From: CAZIMM01 sp964540415
Lineage (GTDB): Bacteria > Bacillota > Clostridia > Oscillospirales > Acutalibacteraceae
Direction of reading: 5' to 3'
DNA length: 60,278 nucleotides
NCBI GenBank assembly: GCA_964540415.1
Contig: CAZIMM010000004.1
Coordinates: 1 to 60,278, forward strand
Below the pieces are notes generated by a model, which was given only the letters and a program-made list of their open reading frames with translations, had not been told where the DNA came from and made no database searches. Below, piece by piece: positions 50,247-58,356 of the stretch. Numbering within the stretch: the first letter of the stretch is position 1; each line of letters starts with the position of its first letter. The position numbers and the translations under genes are program-made.

Positions 50247-50936
50247 TCACGGATTGTGCCATTTTGAGGAAACACCGAGCAAGAAGGCGTACATCTCACG
50301 GTAAGCGGTGAAAGTCTGTCTGATTTCGTCAATTATGCTTTCGTCGGCAAGGCGTGTTATGTCCGGATTCCGTTTGATGAACCAGCAGGTCTTCACGCTG
50401 TAAAATTCACTCACTGCCTCGCAGGGTAAGCCGGGCTTTTCTTTTTTGTATTTTTCACCGCCGAAAACCGCTCCCTGCTCAAGGCATTTTGCGGCGGCGG
50501 ACAAAAATTTTTCAGGGCTTTTTCTTATGGCTTCACGGTAGCACTCCATCATACCGGGAGGAGTGGCATAGGTGCCCACTCCGCAATCGTAGCCGTCGGG
50601 GCGCACCTCAAACCAGAATGCCGGAAAATCCGGCAGCTCGTGCTTTTCCCGCATGAACAGCATCCAGATGTTCTCGCGGTAAAGCGATTTGTCCTTGGTG
50701 AAGCGGGTGTCGCGCCTGATTCGGGAAACCATTTTTGAAGGGTCAATCGACATCAGTCCGTCCGTCTCAAGCATATCGTCAGCCAGTGCCTGCGCAATCT
50801 GACGCATCGGGACGATAATTCCGTTCTTGATTTTTTCCTTGTTCTCCTCGTAAAAGCTCCTGTCGTTTCTGAAACGGTTTTCCGACAGCAGAAGCAGAGA
50901 CTCGGGAGCTATTCCGTTGTAGTTATATTGTGCCAC
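50247..50936 (-). CDS. DUF2461 family protein
   Basis: This 229-residue soluble protein has LLLLSENRFRNDRSFYEENK, RIRRDTRFTKDKSLYRENIW, PAFWFEVRPDGYDCGVGTYA and PEKFLSAAAKCLEQGAVFGG, the DUF2461 pattern. The biochemical role is unknown. The start is GTG at 50936 with AGGAGG seven bases upstream; that site overlaps the stop of the PLP enzyme gene 12 bp upstream, so the two are one operon. Confidence 0.88.
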   Translation of the reverse strand: MAQYNYNGIAPESLLLLSENRFRNDRSFYEENKEKIKNGIIVPMRQIAQALADDMLETDGLMSIDPSKMVSRIRRDTRFTKDKSLYRENIWMLFMREKHELPDFPAFWFEVRPDGYDCGVGTYATPPGMMECYREAIRKSPEKFLSAAAKCLEQGAVFGGEKYKKEKPGLPCEAVSEFYSVKTCWFIKRNPDITRLADESIIDEIRQTFTAYREMYAFLLGVSSKWHNP

Positions 50937-50948
50937 AGGTTTACCTCC

Positions 50949-52208
50949 TTAAAGCAAATCCGGTTCTTCGTCGAGAATCTTCTGCGCGGCAAGCAGTATT
51001 CCGAGCTTTGCGCTGTGAAAGTTGAGTCCGCCCTGCAGCCACACCGCGTAAGGCTCGCGTAGCGGCGCGTCGGCGGAAAGCTCAATTGACGAGCCCCCCG
51101 TGAAAGCTCCGGCGGACATGATAACCTTGCTGTCGTAGCCGGGCATATCCCACGCCTCCGGCACAACAAACGAATCAACCGGGCTGCCGCTTTGCACACC
51201 GCGGCAAAACGCCGTCAGACGGCTTTCGTTGCCGAGCATGATTGACTGGATGATGTCCCCGCGCTTCTGAGTACTTGACGGAGAGCTTTCAAAGCCCAGC
51301 AGCTCAAACAGTGCCGAGGCGAAAACAGCGGTTTTCAAAGCCTCGCCGACAACATGCGGAGCGTTGAACAGCCCCATATAAAGCTCGCGGTTCTGGCCGA
51401 GCGTTGCTCCGACCTCGCGCCCGACTCCGGGCACTGTCATTCTGTAAGCGCAAAGCCCCACAAGCTCCGCGCTGCCCGCAATGTATCCTCCGCATTTTGC
51501 AATGCCGCCGCCCGGGTTTTTAATCAGCGAGCCGGCAATGAGGTCTGCTCCCGCTTCGATAGGCTCGCTCTTTTCGACAAACTCACCGTAGCAGTTGTCA
51601 ACCATAATGAGAGCGCCGCTTTTCTTTTTCACGGTGCGGCAGATTTTCTCAATGTCTTCAACAAGGAGGCTCGGGCGAAGCGAGTATCCGCGGGAGCGCT
51701 GAATATAAACAAGCTTCACATCCGGGGTGAGCGCATTTTCGATTGCCTCAAGGTCGGCCCGACCGTTACGGTCAAGCTCAACCTGTCTGTATTCAACACC
51801 GAAATCCTTAAGCGACCCCATGCCGCCGCCGGTTATGCCGATGACGGGCTGAATCGTGTCATACGGCTTGCCCATGACGCTGAGCATCACATCTCCCGGA
51901 CGGAGAAGCCCGAACAGCGCAACGCCCAGAGTGTGAGTGCCGCTTGCAAAGGAGTGGCGAATGAGAGCGTCCTGTGCCGAGAAGCTGTCCGCAAGCACGC
52001 GGTCGAGATTTTCGCGGCCCCTGTCGCCGTAGCCGTAACCTGTGCTCTCGGTAAAATGGCTTTCCGAAACCTTGTTTTTGATGAACGCCGAAAGAACACG
52101 GCGCTGATTTTGTTCTGTTGTGCTCTCAATTTCCGCAAAGCGCTTTGATGCGTTTTCAAGCGCCTTTTCACCGAGAGCCTCAAGCTTTGGACTGATACCG
52201 AAATTCAA
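50949..52208 (-). CDS. Aluminium-resistance / methionine gamma-lyase-like PLP enzyme
   Basis: This 419-residue fold-type I PLP enzyme has YGYGDRGRENLDRVLADSFS, RHSFASGTHTLGVALFGLLR, VYIQRSRGYSLRPSLLVEDI, IMVDNCYGEFVEKSEP and IKNPGGGIAKCGGYIAG, which holds the likely PLP Lys. This is the family labelled aluminium resistance protein / cystathionine-lyase-like (YnbB in bacilli), whose true substrate is unsettled. Start is TTG at 52208 with AGAGG upstream. Its upstream region is a small inverted-repeat element, so its promoter may come from that element. Confidence 0.9.
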   Translation of the reverse strand: MNFGISPKLEALGEKALENASKRFAEIESTTEQNQRRVLSAFIKNKVSESHFTESTGYGYGDRGRENLDRVLADSFSAQDALIRHSFASGTHTLGVALFGLLRPGDVMLSVMGKPYDTIQPVIGITGGGMGSLKDFGVEYRQVELDRNGRADLEAIENALTPDVKLVYIQRSRGYSLRPSLLVEDIEKICRTVKKKSGALIMVDNCYGEFVEKSEPIEAGADLIAGSLIKNPGGGIAKCGGYIAGSAELVGLCAYRMTVPGVGREVGATLGQNRELYMGLFNAPHVVGEALKTAVFASALFELLGFESSPSSTQKRGDIIQSIMLGNESRLTAFCRGVQSGSPVDSFVVPEAWDMPGYDSKVIMSAGAFTGGSSIELSADAPLREPYAVWLQGGLNFHSAKLGILLAAQKILDEEPDLL

Positions 52209-52226
52209 TTTGACAGACCTCTTTCC

Positions 52227-52508
52227 TTAGGGCGGAGAGATTCGAACCCCATACGCCCAAAATGCTGAATTTTCCGCACACTTGTGCGTTTTTTGTCTTG
52301 TAATACGACAAGTATTACCGCGCCAAAGAAACACCCAATTGCACGAAAACTTCAGTATTTTGGGTGCTTCGCAGTTTTTTGAAGTTGAATTTTTGTCAAT
52401 GCAAGGAAAAAACCGCAGGAATGCTGACGCATTCCGAGGAGTTTTGACGCGGCATTGGCGAAAAAGCGGCTCAAAAAACCGTATTGCGTTCGATTCTCTC
52501 CGCCCTAA
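52227..52508. mobile_element. MITE-like element with 29-bp imperfect terminal inverted repeats
   Basis: The left end (52227-52255, beginning TTAGGGCGGAGAGATTCGAA) and the reverse complement of the right end (52480-52508) agree at 26 of 29 positions. The 282-bp unit has no coding potential of its own. It holds several internal palindromes: CGCAC/GTGCG followed by six T, CTTGT/ACAAG, and GGAATGC/GCATTCC. The ends resemble the T-arm and acceptor 3' half of a tRNA. The right end encodes the last residues and stop of the znuB gene. Confidence 0.72.
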
Positions 52509-53301
52509 TTTTACCCGCCGCTGCAAACAGACAGAAGCAGACGGCGTTTGTAACAACAACACTTGCTCCCGTGGGCGTTTCAAGCACAAAGGATGCGTAA
52601 AAGCCCAGGAAGAAGCAGACGAGCGAAATGATTGCCGAACACAGCACAACGCCGCGAAAACTGCGGAACACGCGCATGGAGGTGAGCGCGGGGAAGATGA
52701 GAAGCGAGGAAATGAGTATCGCTCCCATAATGCGCATGCCGACAACTATTGTCACCGCCGTCAGCAGGGCGACGAGCATATTGTAGCCCTGAACACCGAC
52801 ACCCGACGAGCGCGCGAAGCTTTCGTCGAAGGTCACGGCAAAAATCCTGCTGTAAAGCAGAATATACATAACCGTCACCACAGCGGTGAGGACAATGCTG
52901 ATTGCGGCATCTGTTTTGTCAATTGCGAGGATGCTGCCGAACATATAGCTCCCCACATCAATGTTCACGTTCCCCGTGAGCGCAACAACGAGCACGCCCA
53001 CGGAAATTGAAGTGCCCGAAATGAGAGCCACGGCGGAATCGCCGTTGAGCTTTGTGCTCTCGCTCACCCTCAGCAGCAGAAACGCCGCAAGCACAACCAC
53101 CGGGACAGCGATTTTCAGCGGAGCAACACCCATTGCGGCGGCAACTGCGAGAGCGCCGTAGCCGACGTGCGACAGACCGTCGCCGATCATGGAATATCTT
53201 TTGAGCACCAGCGTCACTCCCAGCAGGGCGGCGCACAGCGACACGAGCATACCGATTATCAGCGGCTCGCGGATGAAGGAATAAGACAGCATCTCACTCA
53301 T
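52471..53301 (-). CDS. znuB: Zinc ABC transporter permease
   Basis: This 276-residue permease of the ABC-3 family has MIGDGLSHVGYGALAVAAAM, a series of about eight helices, LLYSRIFAVTFDESFARSSG and GMRIMGAILISSLLIFPALT. It moves metal delivered by ZnuA, powered by ZnuC. Its ATG overlaps the znuC stop by 8 bp. The final residues (KIRAERIERNTVF) and stop codon are encoded within the right end of a small inverted-repeat element, so the native C-terminus may have been replaced. Confidence 0.92.
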   Translation of the reverse strand: MSEMLSYSFIREPLIIGMLVSLCAALLGVTLVLKRYSMIGDGLSHVGYGALAVAAAMGVAPLKIAVPVVVLAAFLLLRVSESTKLNGDSAVALISGTSISVGVLVVALTGNVNIDVGSYMFGSILAIDKTDAAISIVLTAVVTVMYILLYSRIFAVTFDESFARSSGVGVQGYNMLVALLTAVTIVVGMRIMGAILISSLLIFPALTSMRVFRSFRGVVLCSAIISLVCFFLGFYASFVLETPTGASVVVTNAVCFCLFAAAGKIRAERIERNTVF

Positions 53302-53992
53302 TTCCGAAGCCCGCCTTTCGTTCAAGGTATTCTGCGGTGCTGCCGAAAAACACGCTGTCCGTGCCGAGGTGCAGAATTTTGTTTGCAAACTTCAGCGCGC
53401 CGGAAATGTCGTGAGTGACCATGATTATTGTTATGCCGCTGTCGGAAAGCTGGCGCAGATTTTTGTAAAACTCGCTTGCCGCCGTCGGGTCAAGGCCGTT
53501 GCACGGCTCGTCAAGCAGCAGAATTCTTTGTGTTGCGCAAATTGCGCGCGCAAGCAGAACGCGCTGCTTCTGCCCGCCGGACAAATCTCCGAAGCTGCGG
53601 TGATGCAGCTCCCCGATGCCCAGACGCTCGATTGCATCGTCCGCGCGTTTTTTGTCCTCGCGGCTGTACCTTCCGAAAAGTCCGTGCCTGCCGAGGTTGC
53701 CCGAAAGCACCACCTCGCACACGCAAGCCGGGAAATCCTTCTGAATGGCGTTCGCCTGCGGCAAATAACCGACCTGTGTTTTTTTGACGGAGCTGCCGAA
53801 GGAAATCGCGCCGCTTTTCGGCGGCAGAAGCCCGGCAATGCCCTTGATGAGTGTGCTCTTGCCGGAGCCGTTTTCACCCACAACGCACAGCCTGTCCCCC
53901 TCGCGGAGCGAGAACGAGAGTGAATTGAGCACCGTTCTGCCCTCGTAGCCCATAGTCAGATTGCTGACTTTCAATACCGTTTCGTTTTTCAT
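53294..53992 (-). CDS. znuC: Zinc ABC transporter ATP-binding protein
   Basis: This 232-residue ABC ATPase has Walker A GENGSGKST (~39-47), signature LSGGQKQRVLLARAI and Walker B RILLLDEPCNGLDP, with the H-loop in VTHD. It overlaps znuA by 4 bp and znuB by 8 bp in the same direction. Zinc is inferred from the adjacent His-rich binding protein and Fur-family regulator; manganese is less likely. Confidence 0.93.
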   Translation of the reverse strand: MKNETVLKVSNLTMGYEGRTVLNSLSFSLREGDRLCVVGENGSGKSTLIKGIAGLLPPKSGAISFGSSVKKTQVGYLPQANAIQKDFPACVCEVVLSGNLGRHGLFGRYSREDKKRADDAIERLGIGELHHRSFGDLSGGQKQRVLLARAICATQRILLLDEPCNGLDPTAASEFYKNLRQLSDSGITIIMVTHDISGALKFANKILHLGTDSVFFGSTAEYLERKAGFGNE

Positions 53993-54939
53993 GCAAGTGC
54001 AATCCTCAAATTCTCCGCGTTCTTTTCCATGAGTGACAAATAGCCCTCGCCCGCCTTAAAATCGTCCGAGGACAGATTGTGGCAGGAGTGGAACACCAGC
54101 ACCTGTGTGCCGGTTTCGTCCGCTATGGATTGAGCAACCTTTCCGTTTGAAAGCTCCTCACAGAAAACCACGGGGATTTTCTCCTCTTTGATTGTGTTTA
54201 TCAGTCTGATTTTCGCTGCCGGTGACGGCTCGGTGTCCTCCGTGCAGGAATCAAAGGCGGCAAGCCATTCGAGTGAATACTCCTCGGCAAAATACCTCAC
54301 GGCGAACCTGCTGCCGAAAACGATTTTGTTTCGCTTTCCGTTTGAAACAATGTCTCTGATTTCCGAATCGAGAGCATTGAGCTTTTGCAGATAAGCGTCG
54401 GCATTGGCTGTGTAAAAGTCTGTGCTGTCCGGGTCAATAAGGCAGAGCTCGTCACGGATTTTTTCAACCATTTTCATCGCGTTCACGGGACTCGTCCAGA
54501 TGTGCGGGTCAACCGAATGGTCGTGCTCATCCTCATGCTCTTCCCCGTGCTCTTCCTCGTGCTCATCACCGGTTGAAAGCAGCTTGATATCCCGGCTCAG
54601 GTCGAGCGTTTCCAAAGAGGCGCTGTCAACTGAGCTTATCAGCTTTTCCGCCCAGCTTTCCATCATTGCGCCCGTGTAAATAAACAAATCCGCCGAGTTG
54701 ATTTTTATTGTGTCGGACGGAGTGGGGTCATAGGAGTGGCTGTCCGTTCCGGGCTTGAGCAGCAGGGTCAGATTCACCCTGTCCCCCGCGATTTCGCGCA
54801 CAAAATCATATTGCGGAAACAGTGAGCACACAACCTCCGGCTTGACCTTCTCCTGTTGAGGTTTCTGCTGTCCTCCGCAGCCGGCAAAGCACGCGCACAC
54901 AACGGCGCATACCGCAAAAATTAAAGCAGTTTTTTTCAT
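53989..54939 (-). CDS. znuA: Zinc ABC transporter substrate-binding lipoprotein
   Basis: This 316-residue protein has a lipoprotein signal (FAVCAVVCACFAGCGG, Cys after a short helix). Its metal-binding domain includes LKPGTDSHSYDPTPSD and a His/Glu/Asp-rich loop (GDEHEEEHGEEHEDEHDHSV, ~130-150) typical of zinc-specific ZnuA/AdcA. VDPHIWTSPVNAMKMVEKI, IVFGSRFAVRYFAEEYSLEW and a late conserved Glu in PVVFCEELSNG follow. The ATG at 54939 has AGGAG eight bases upstream and overlaps the regulator's stop (ATGA). Confidence 0.93.
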   Translation of the reverse strand: MKKTALIFAVCAVVCACFAGCGGQQKPQQEKVKPEVVCSLFPQYDFVREIAGDRVNLTLLLKPGTDSHSYDPTPSDTIKINSADLFIYTGAMMESWAEKLISSVDSASLETLDLSRDIKLLSTGDEHEEEHGEEHEDEHDHSVDPHIWTSPVNAMKMVEKIRDELCLIDPDSTDFYTANADAYLQKLNALDSEIRDIVSNGKRNKIVFGSRFAVRYFAEEYSLEWLAAFDSCTEDTEPSPAAKIRLINTIKEEKIPVVFCEELSNGKVAQSIADETGTQVLVFHSCHNLSSDDFKAGEGYLSLMEKNAENLRIALA

Positions 54940-55334
54940 TTTCCGCACTCCTCGCATATACCGTAAAGAACGGTTTTTTCGCCCTGAACTCTGAACCGGT
55001 GGTGCTCATAGATATGTTCCTCAAGCGTATCGAGAAAATCACATTCCACATGGAACAGCTTGCCGCAGCGCAGGCATTTCAAATGATAGTGGTTATGGCA
55101 GTCCTCGCCCCCGGCGAGCTGATAGCAGCAGCCCGAACCGTCCGCGTCGTCAAAGCGGCGGACCTTGCCGGACTCGACAAGGCTGTCGAGCTGACGGTAA
55201 ACAGTCGTGACGCCGATGTGCACATTGCGGTTTTCAAGCTCGCTGACAATCCGGCGCACCGTGAAATGCTCATCCGGCTTTTCTTCGAGAAATTGCAGAA
55301 GCTCCTGCCGCTGCTGTGTGTTATAGCTTCCCAA
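54936..55334 (-). CDS. zur: Fur-family regulator, probable Zur
   Basis: This 132-residue regulator has a winged-helix domain (FTVRRIVSELENRNVHIGVT then TVYRQLDSLVESGKVRRFDD) and a metal-binding C-terminal part with CHNHYHLKCLRCGKLFHVEC and a final CEEC. The two CxxC pairs make the structural zinc site. It heads the znuACB operon, so it is probably the zinc sensor repressing its own operon. The TTG at 55334 is chosen for AAGGAG seven bases upstream. Confidence 0.9.
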   Translation of the reverse strand: MGSYNTQQRQELLQFLEEKPDEHFTVRRIVSELENRNVHIGVTTVYRQLDSLVESGKVRRFDDADGSGCCYQLAGGEDCHNHYHLKCLRCGKLFHVECDFLDTLEEHIYEHHRFRVQGEKTVLYGICEECGK

Positions 55335-55448
55335 AACAATGCTCCTTCGCTTGTTGATGACGGCACACGCGCCGCCGCCCGGCACCGCTCACTGACCGCG
55401 CAAAAGCCGCGCACCGGAAAAAGCGGCACGCGGACAATCCGAAAACAA

Positions 55449-55473
55449 TATGAAAACGGTTTCCATTTTCATA
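55449..55473. promoter_or_regulatory. Zur-type operator
   Basis: A near-perfect palindrome, ATGAAAACGG / TTT / CCATTTTCAT with one mismatch, extended by T and A at the ends. It begins at the -10 and covers the expected start point of the zur operon promoter, ideal for repression by the encoded Fur-family protein. Confidence 0.75.
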
Positions 55474-55501
55474 TAATACCATATTATGTTACCCTTGTCA
55501 A
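55473..55501 (-). promoter_or_regulatory. Promoter of the zur-znuACB operon
   Basis: TTGACA (55501-55496), 17 bp, TATTAT (55478-55473) on the minus strand. Confidence 0.85.
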
Positions 55502-55557
55502 TCACTTTTTAATCACTGTTGCAATAAAACTGACGGTGTCCGCGTTAGAGACATAAA

Positions 55558-55588
55558 AACGGGGGCTGCCGCATTCAGCGCAGACCCC
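55558..55588 (-). terminator. Terminator after the DUF4474 gene, built from an element end
   Basis: On the minus strand CGGGGG-CTGC / GCAG-CCCCCG forms a stem followed by TTTTT, 26 bp past the stop at 55614. The loop and one arm match the end of the inverted-repeat element at 30854-31063 (GGCTG-CGCATT-AGCGCAGACC), so it may be a captured element end. Confidence 0.72.
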
Positions 55589-55613
55589 CGAAGTTATTTA
55601 TTTTTTCACCGTA

Positions 55614-56762
55614 TTACTGCCAGCTTACCGTAACCGTCAGATTGCTTCTTGTGATTACAGCGCTGTCACCGAACGCTTTGGACGCTGCAGGCATGAACGC
55701 GTCCAGCATACCCTTGTCGGTGAATTCAATTATTGTGACAAGGCGCATATCCTCCGCATTATACAGCGGACCGGGAACATAGCCGGTCAGCCACCAGTGC
55801 TTTTCACGGTCGTTTTCCATAACCAACTCGTCGCCGTGATAAAGCTTCATTGACATATAGAGCATTTCCTCGTCCGGTATGCTGTCATAAAGGAAACTGC
55901 TGTTCTCCTGGCGGTTGTAAATCGCAACCTCGGCACCGTTTGATATTTTGGTGTAGTTCCCCTTCCAGAACTGGAACATCTTGTGCTTGCCGTTATAATC
56001 AAAGCGGACCCTGACGGTTTGAGTGTCAATAAGAGTCATGTTTCCGAGAATGTCATACACTACGTTGAAACCGTATTGTCTCTGCCACGGGTTGACGGGG
56101 TTTTGCATGGTGAAGGCGTTTGCGCGGCAATCAAAACCCATTTGCAGTATGCCGCCGTTGTTGTAACCGTAAATCAGAGTGGACTCTTTGTCGTAATAAA
56201 CTCCGGAGTTGCCGATTTCTGCTCTTCCGTCGTCCGTTATGTAATCTCCGGCGAATTCAAAAACATTCGGATAGGACGTTGTGAGAAAATAGAGATATAA
56301 ATCGTTAATGCCCGAAGTGAAATACCTGAATCCTGCTTTCACCTCTTCCGACATATTTGACGCGTCAACCAGCTTTTGCATGGTTTGCTTTATCCTGCGG
56401 TTTTCGGGAGTGTCCGGGGTGTAGCTTTCGCGGGAGGTATCTCTTTCGCCGCGCTCATAAACCGGGAGCTCGTTCAGCGCTTCTACAACCTTGCTGCTGT
56501 CGCCTTCGCCCGAAAAAATCTGAATGAGAAACTCGGACATAAACTCCCGCGCAATCCTTGTGCTGTCCTCCTCCAGATAAATAAAGTCCTGGTTCATGTA
56601 GAGGTCAAGAATCATGTCCGCCTTTTCCTCCGCAGTTGCGCCGCTGTAACCGGAACCGACAAGCCAGCGTGAAACATCGTCAATTGAATACGGGGTTATG
56701 TATAGCACGGACAGAATTGCAAGAATAACTGCAATTCCCTTTTTAATTAAATCTAATCTCAT
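55614..56762 (-). CDS. DUF4474 domain protein
   Basis: This 382-residue protein has an N-terminal membrane helix or signal (IAVILAILSVLYITPYSI), a helical region (about 45-160), and a C-terminal domain starting PWQRQYGFNVVYDILG with FDYNGKHKMFQFWKGNYTKI and GAEVAIYNR. This matches DUF4474 (Y-G-F-x-x-x-YD, FWKG-Y). The domain is frequent in gut Clostridia and its function is unknown. AGGAG stands seven bases before the ATG at 56762. The 279 bp upstream hold only an imperfect hairpin (56985-57006). Confidence 0.8.
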   Translation of the reverse strand: MRLDLIKKGIAVILAILSVLYITPYSIDDVSRWLVGSGYSGATAEEKADMILDLYMNQDFIYLEEDSTRIAREFMSEFLIQIFSGEGDSSKVVEALNELPVYERGERDTSRESYTPDTPENRRIKQTMQKLVDASNMSEEVKAGFRYFTSGINDLYLYFLTTSYPNVFEFAGDYITDDGRAEIGNSGVYYDKESTLIYGYNNGGILQMGFDCRANAFTMQNPVNPWQRQYGFNVVYDILGNMTLIDTQTVRVRFDYNGKHKMFQFWKGNYTKISNGAEVAIYNRQENSSFLYDSIPDEEMLYMSMKLYHGDELVMENDREKHWWLTGYVPGPLYNAEDMRLVTIIEFTDKGMLDAFMPAASKAFGDSAVITRSNLTVTVSWQ

Positions 56763-57041
56763 CATTTTCTCCTAACATAAAATATCAGCCCGGAAAGAGG
56801 GACGGCAGACAATTCCGCTCAGCCCGGATTCCGGAAAAAGTGTATGCGCAAAGAAAAATGCCGGCCGGTCGGCACATCATGCCGAAAGTCTGCTGTTTAA
56901 TTATATCATATTTATATGGATTTTTCAACCTTTGCCGGTTTATGCTTCCATACAAAAATGAATTCGATGGTTTACGCACACTTTGCCGGGTGAGGCCTCA
57001 TCCGGCAGTTCTGTCCCGCAGCTTCATGCGCTGTAAACCAT

Positions 57042-57473
57042 CTATACATTATTATATGCACAAGCACATTGTGTGTTCCTAATTTTTTTGCATTGGAGCA
57101 GGTTGGCAATACTCACCCGGTTTGAATCAACGAGTGAGCGCACACATGAGAGCAGTTCCCCCACCAGCTCCTGTTCGTCGGACACCTTATCCTCCTTCTC
57201 ATACAGCTCCAGTTCATTGATGCACCTTTCCAGCTCCGCCATGTCGCAGTGCTTGACCAGTGCAAAAAACAGCGTTCTGCGTGAGTGCCAGAGAGAGCAA
57301 AGCTCCCGGGCGCTGTCTTTCGCCGCGCCGTCCTCTCCGTCTTCAAGCTGCTGTTCGAGCTGCGTTGCCAGTTTTTCAATCTTTTCAAGGTTGCGCGTGA
57401 GCATCACGGACATGCTGACGGAAAAGCTCACAACCAAAATAAACACCGCAGTTGCAACTGCAAACCGTTTCAT
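57042..57473 (-). CDS. DUF4363 family protein
   Basis: This 143-residue protein has one N-terminal membrane helix (VATAVFILVVSFSVSMSVML) and then an acidic helical domain with SLWHSRRTLFFALVKHCDMA and ELERCINELELYEKED, the DUF4363 pattern. DUF4363 genes regularly follow DUF421 genes, and here the two overlap by 4 bp (ATGA), implying a membrane pair of unknown function. Confidence 0.88.
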   Translation of the reverse strand: MKRFAVATAVFILVVSFSVSMSVMLTRNLEKIEKLATQLEQQLEDGEDGAAKDSARELCSLWHSRRTLFFALVKHCDMAELERCINELELYEKEDKVSDEQELVGELLSCVRSLVDSNRVSIANLLQCKKIRNTQCACAYNNV

Positions 57474-57925
57474 TTGTTCACATCCTTGTTAAGCAGCACG
57501 CTGATGCTGCCGTTTGTTTCCACAACGGCAAAATGCACCTCCGAAATGTCAAAAACGCCCTGCTGGCGAAGCGCCGTCTCAAGGTCCTCAACGGTGAACC
57601 GCAGACGGCGAAGCATTTTCATGTCCGCCTTTCCGTTGTTGATTACGGCAACAGGACTTCCCTGGGTCAGTTTGCGGAATCCTTTGTTTTTCATGCCCAG
57701 AACCGAGGAAAAAATCTCCAGAGTCACAAGCAAAAGCAGTGCCGCGACGGAGTGCGCCATCGGTATTTCGTTGTCCTGCATGGGTATTGCAGCAATCTCG
57801 GATATCAATATTGTAATAACCAATTCGGTGGGTGCAAGCTCGCCGATTTGTCTTTTTCCCATGAGCCTGACGGCGAAAATTACCAAAACATAGAGAATCA
57901 GTGCTCTGATGAGGGTTATCAGCAT
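57470..57925 (-). CDS. DUF421 (YetF-like) membrane protein, short form
   Basis: This 151-residue protein has three helices (LIRALILYVLVIFAVRLMGK, ELVITILISEIAAIP, VAALLLLVTLEIFSSVLGMK) and a truncated YetF soluble domain ending ISVLLNKDVNK. It lacks the longer C-terminal half seen in the copy at 47815-48507, as usual for DUF421 partners of DUF4363. The ATG at 57925 follows AGAGGA. The region between here and the G5-3D gene holds that gene's promoter. Confidence 0.9.
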   Translation of the reverse strand: MLITLIRALILYVLVIFAVRLMGKRQIGELAPTELVITILISEIAAIPMQDNEIPMAHSVAALLLLVTLEIFSSVLGMKNKGFRKLTQGSPVAVINNGKADMKMLRRLRFTVEDLETALRQQGVFDISEVHFAVVETNGSISVLLNKDVNK

Positions 57926-58205
57926 TGTTATTCCTCTTTTATTCAAATTATAGGGCAGATTGTGCGCTGCTCCCGCGCTTGTTAGTCTTTCTCGAAAACG
58001 TTTTATAATTCCCGAATAGCCATAAAAGGCGAGATTTTTTCAATTTTGACACCGTTTTGTAACCATTTGTAACTTTTTAGATTTTGACGAAAAAAGATGC
58101 TCATATTTTCTAATTTGGCAAAAATTCGTCGTAGTATTTTGTCAAAGAAGGATATAACACATACTGTGTTTGTGTATATTGCACAAAATCACCCACTCAA
58201 AAAAT

Positions 58206-58234
58206 TTGACATCAAAGCGAATTGACAATATAAT
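58206..58234 (+). promoter_or_regulatory. Promoter of the G5-3D gene
   Basis: TTGACA (58206-58211), exactly 17 bp, consensus TATAAT (58229-58234). A small perfect inverted repeat AACACA-TAC-TGTGTT lies about 45 bp further upstream. Confidence 0.88.
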
Positions 58235-58356
58235 GTTCCCTGTCACAGACGATACTATCATTGTACGCCGCCCTCGGAGGGCAAATTATGTTTCGAAAAA
58301 GGCGTATAAGCGGCATTAATAAGACCCCTTGCCGCTTCGGAAGGAGAGTTAAGCTG

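Noticed and set aside
52227..52255. Possible tRNA gene, because of GGTTCGAATC followed by an acceptor-like end
   Set aside because: Only the 3' half is present, the T-stem pairs poorly, and no anticodon arm or 5' acceptor strand can be found. It is better explained as the end of an inverted-repeat element.
56985..57006. Terminator after the DUF421-DUF4363 pair
   Set aside because: The hairpin is good apart from one mismatch, but no T tract follows on either strand.
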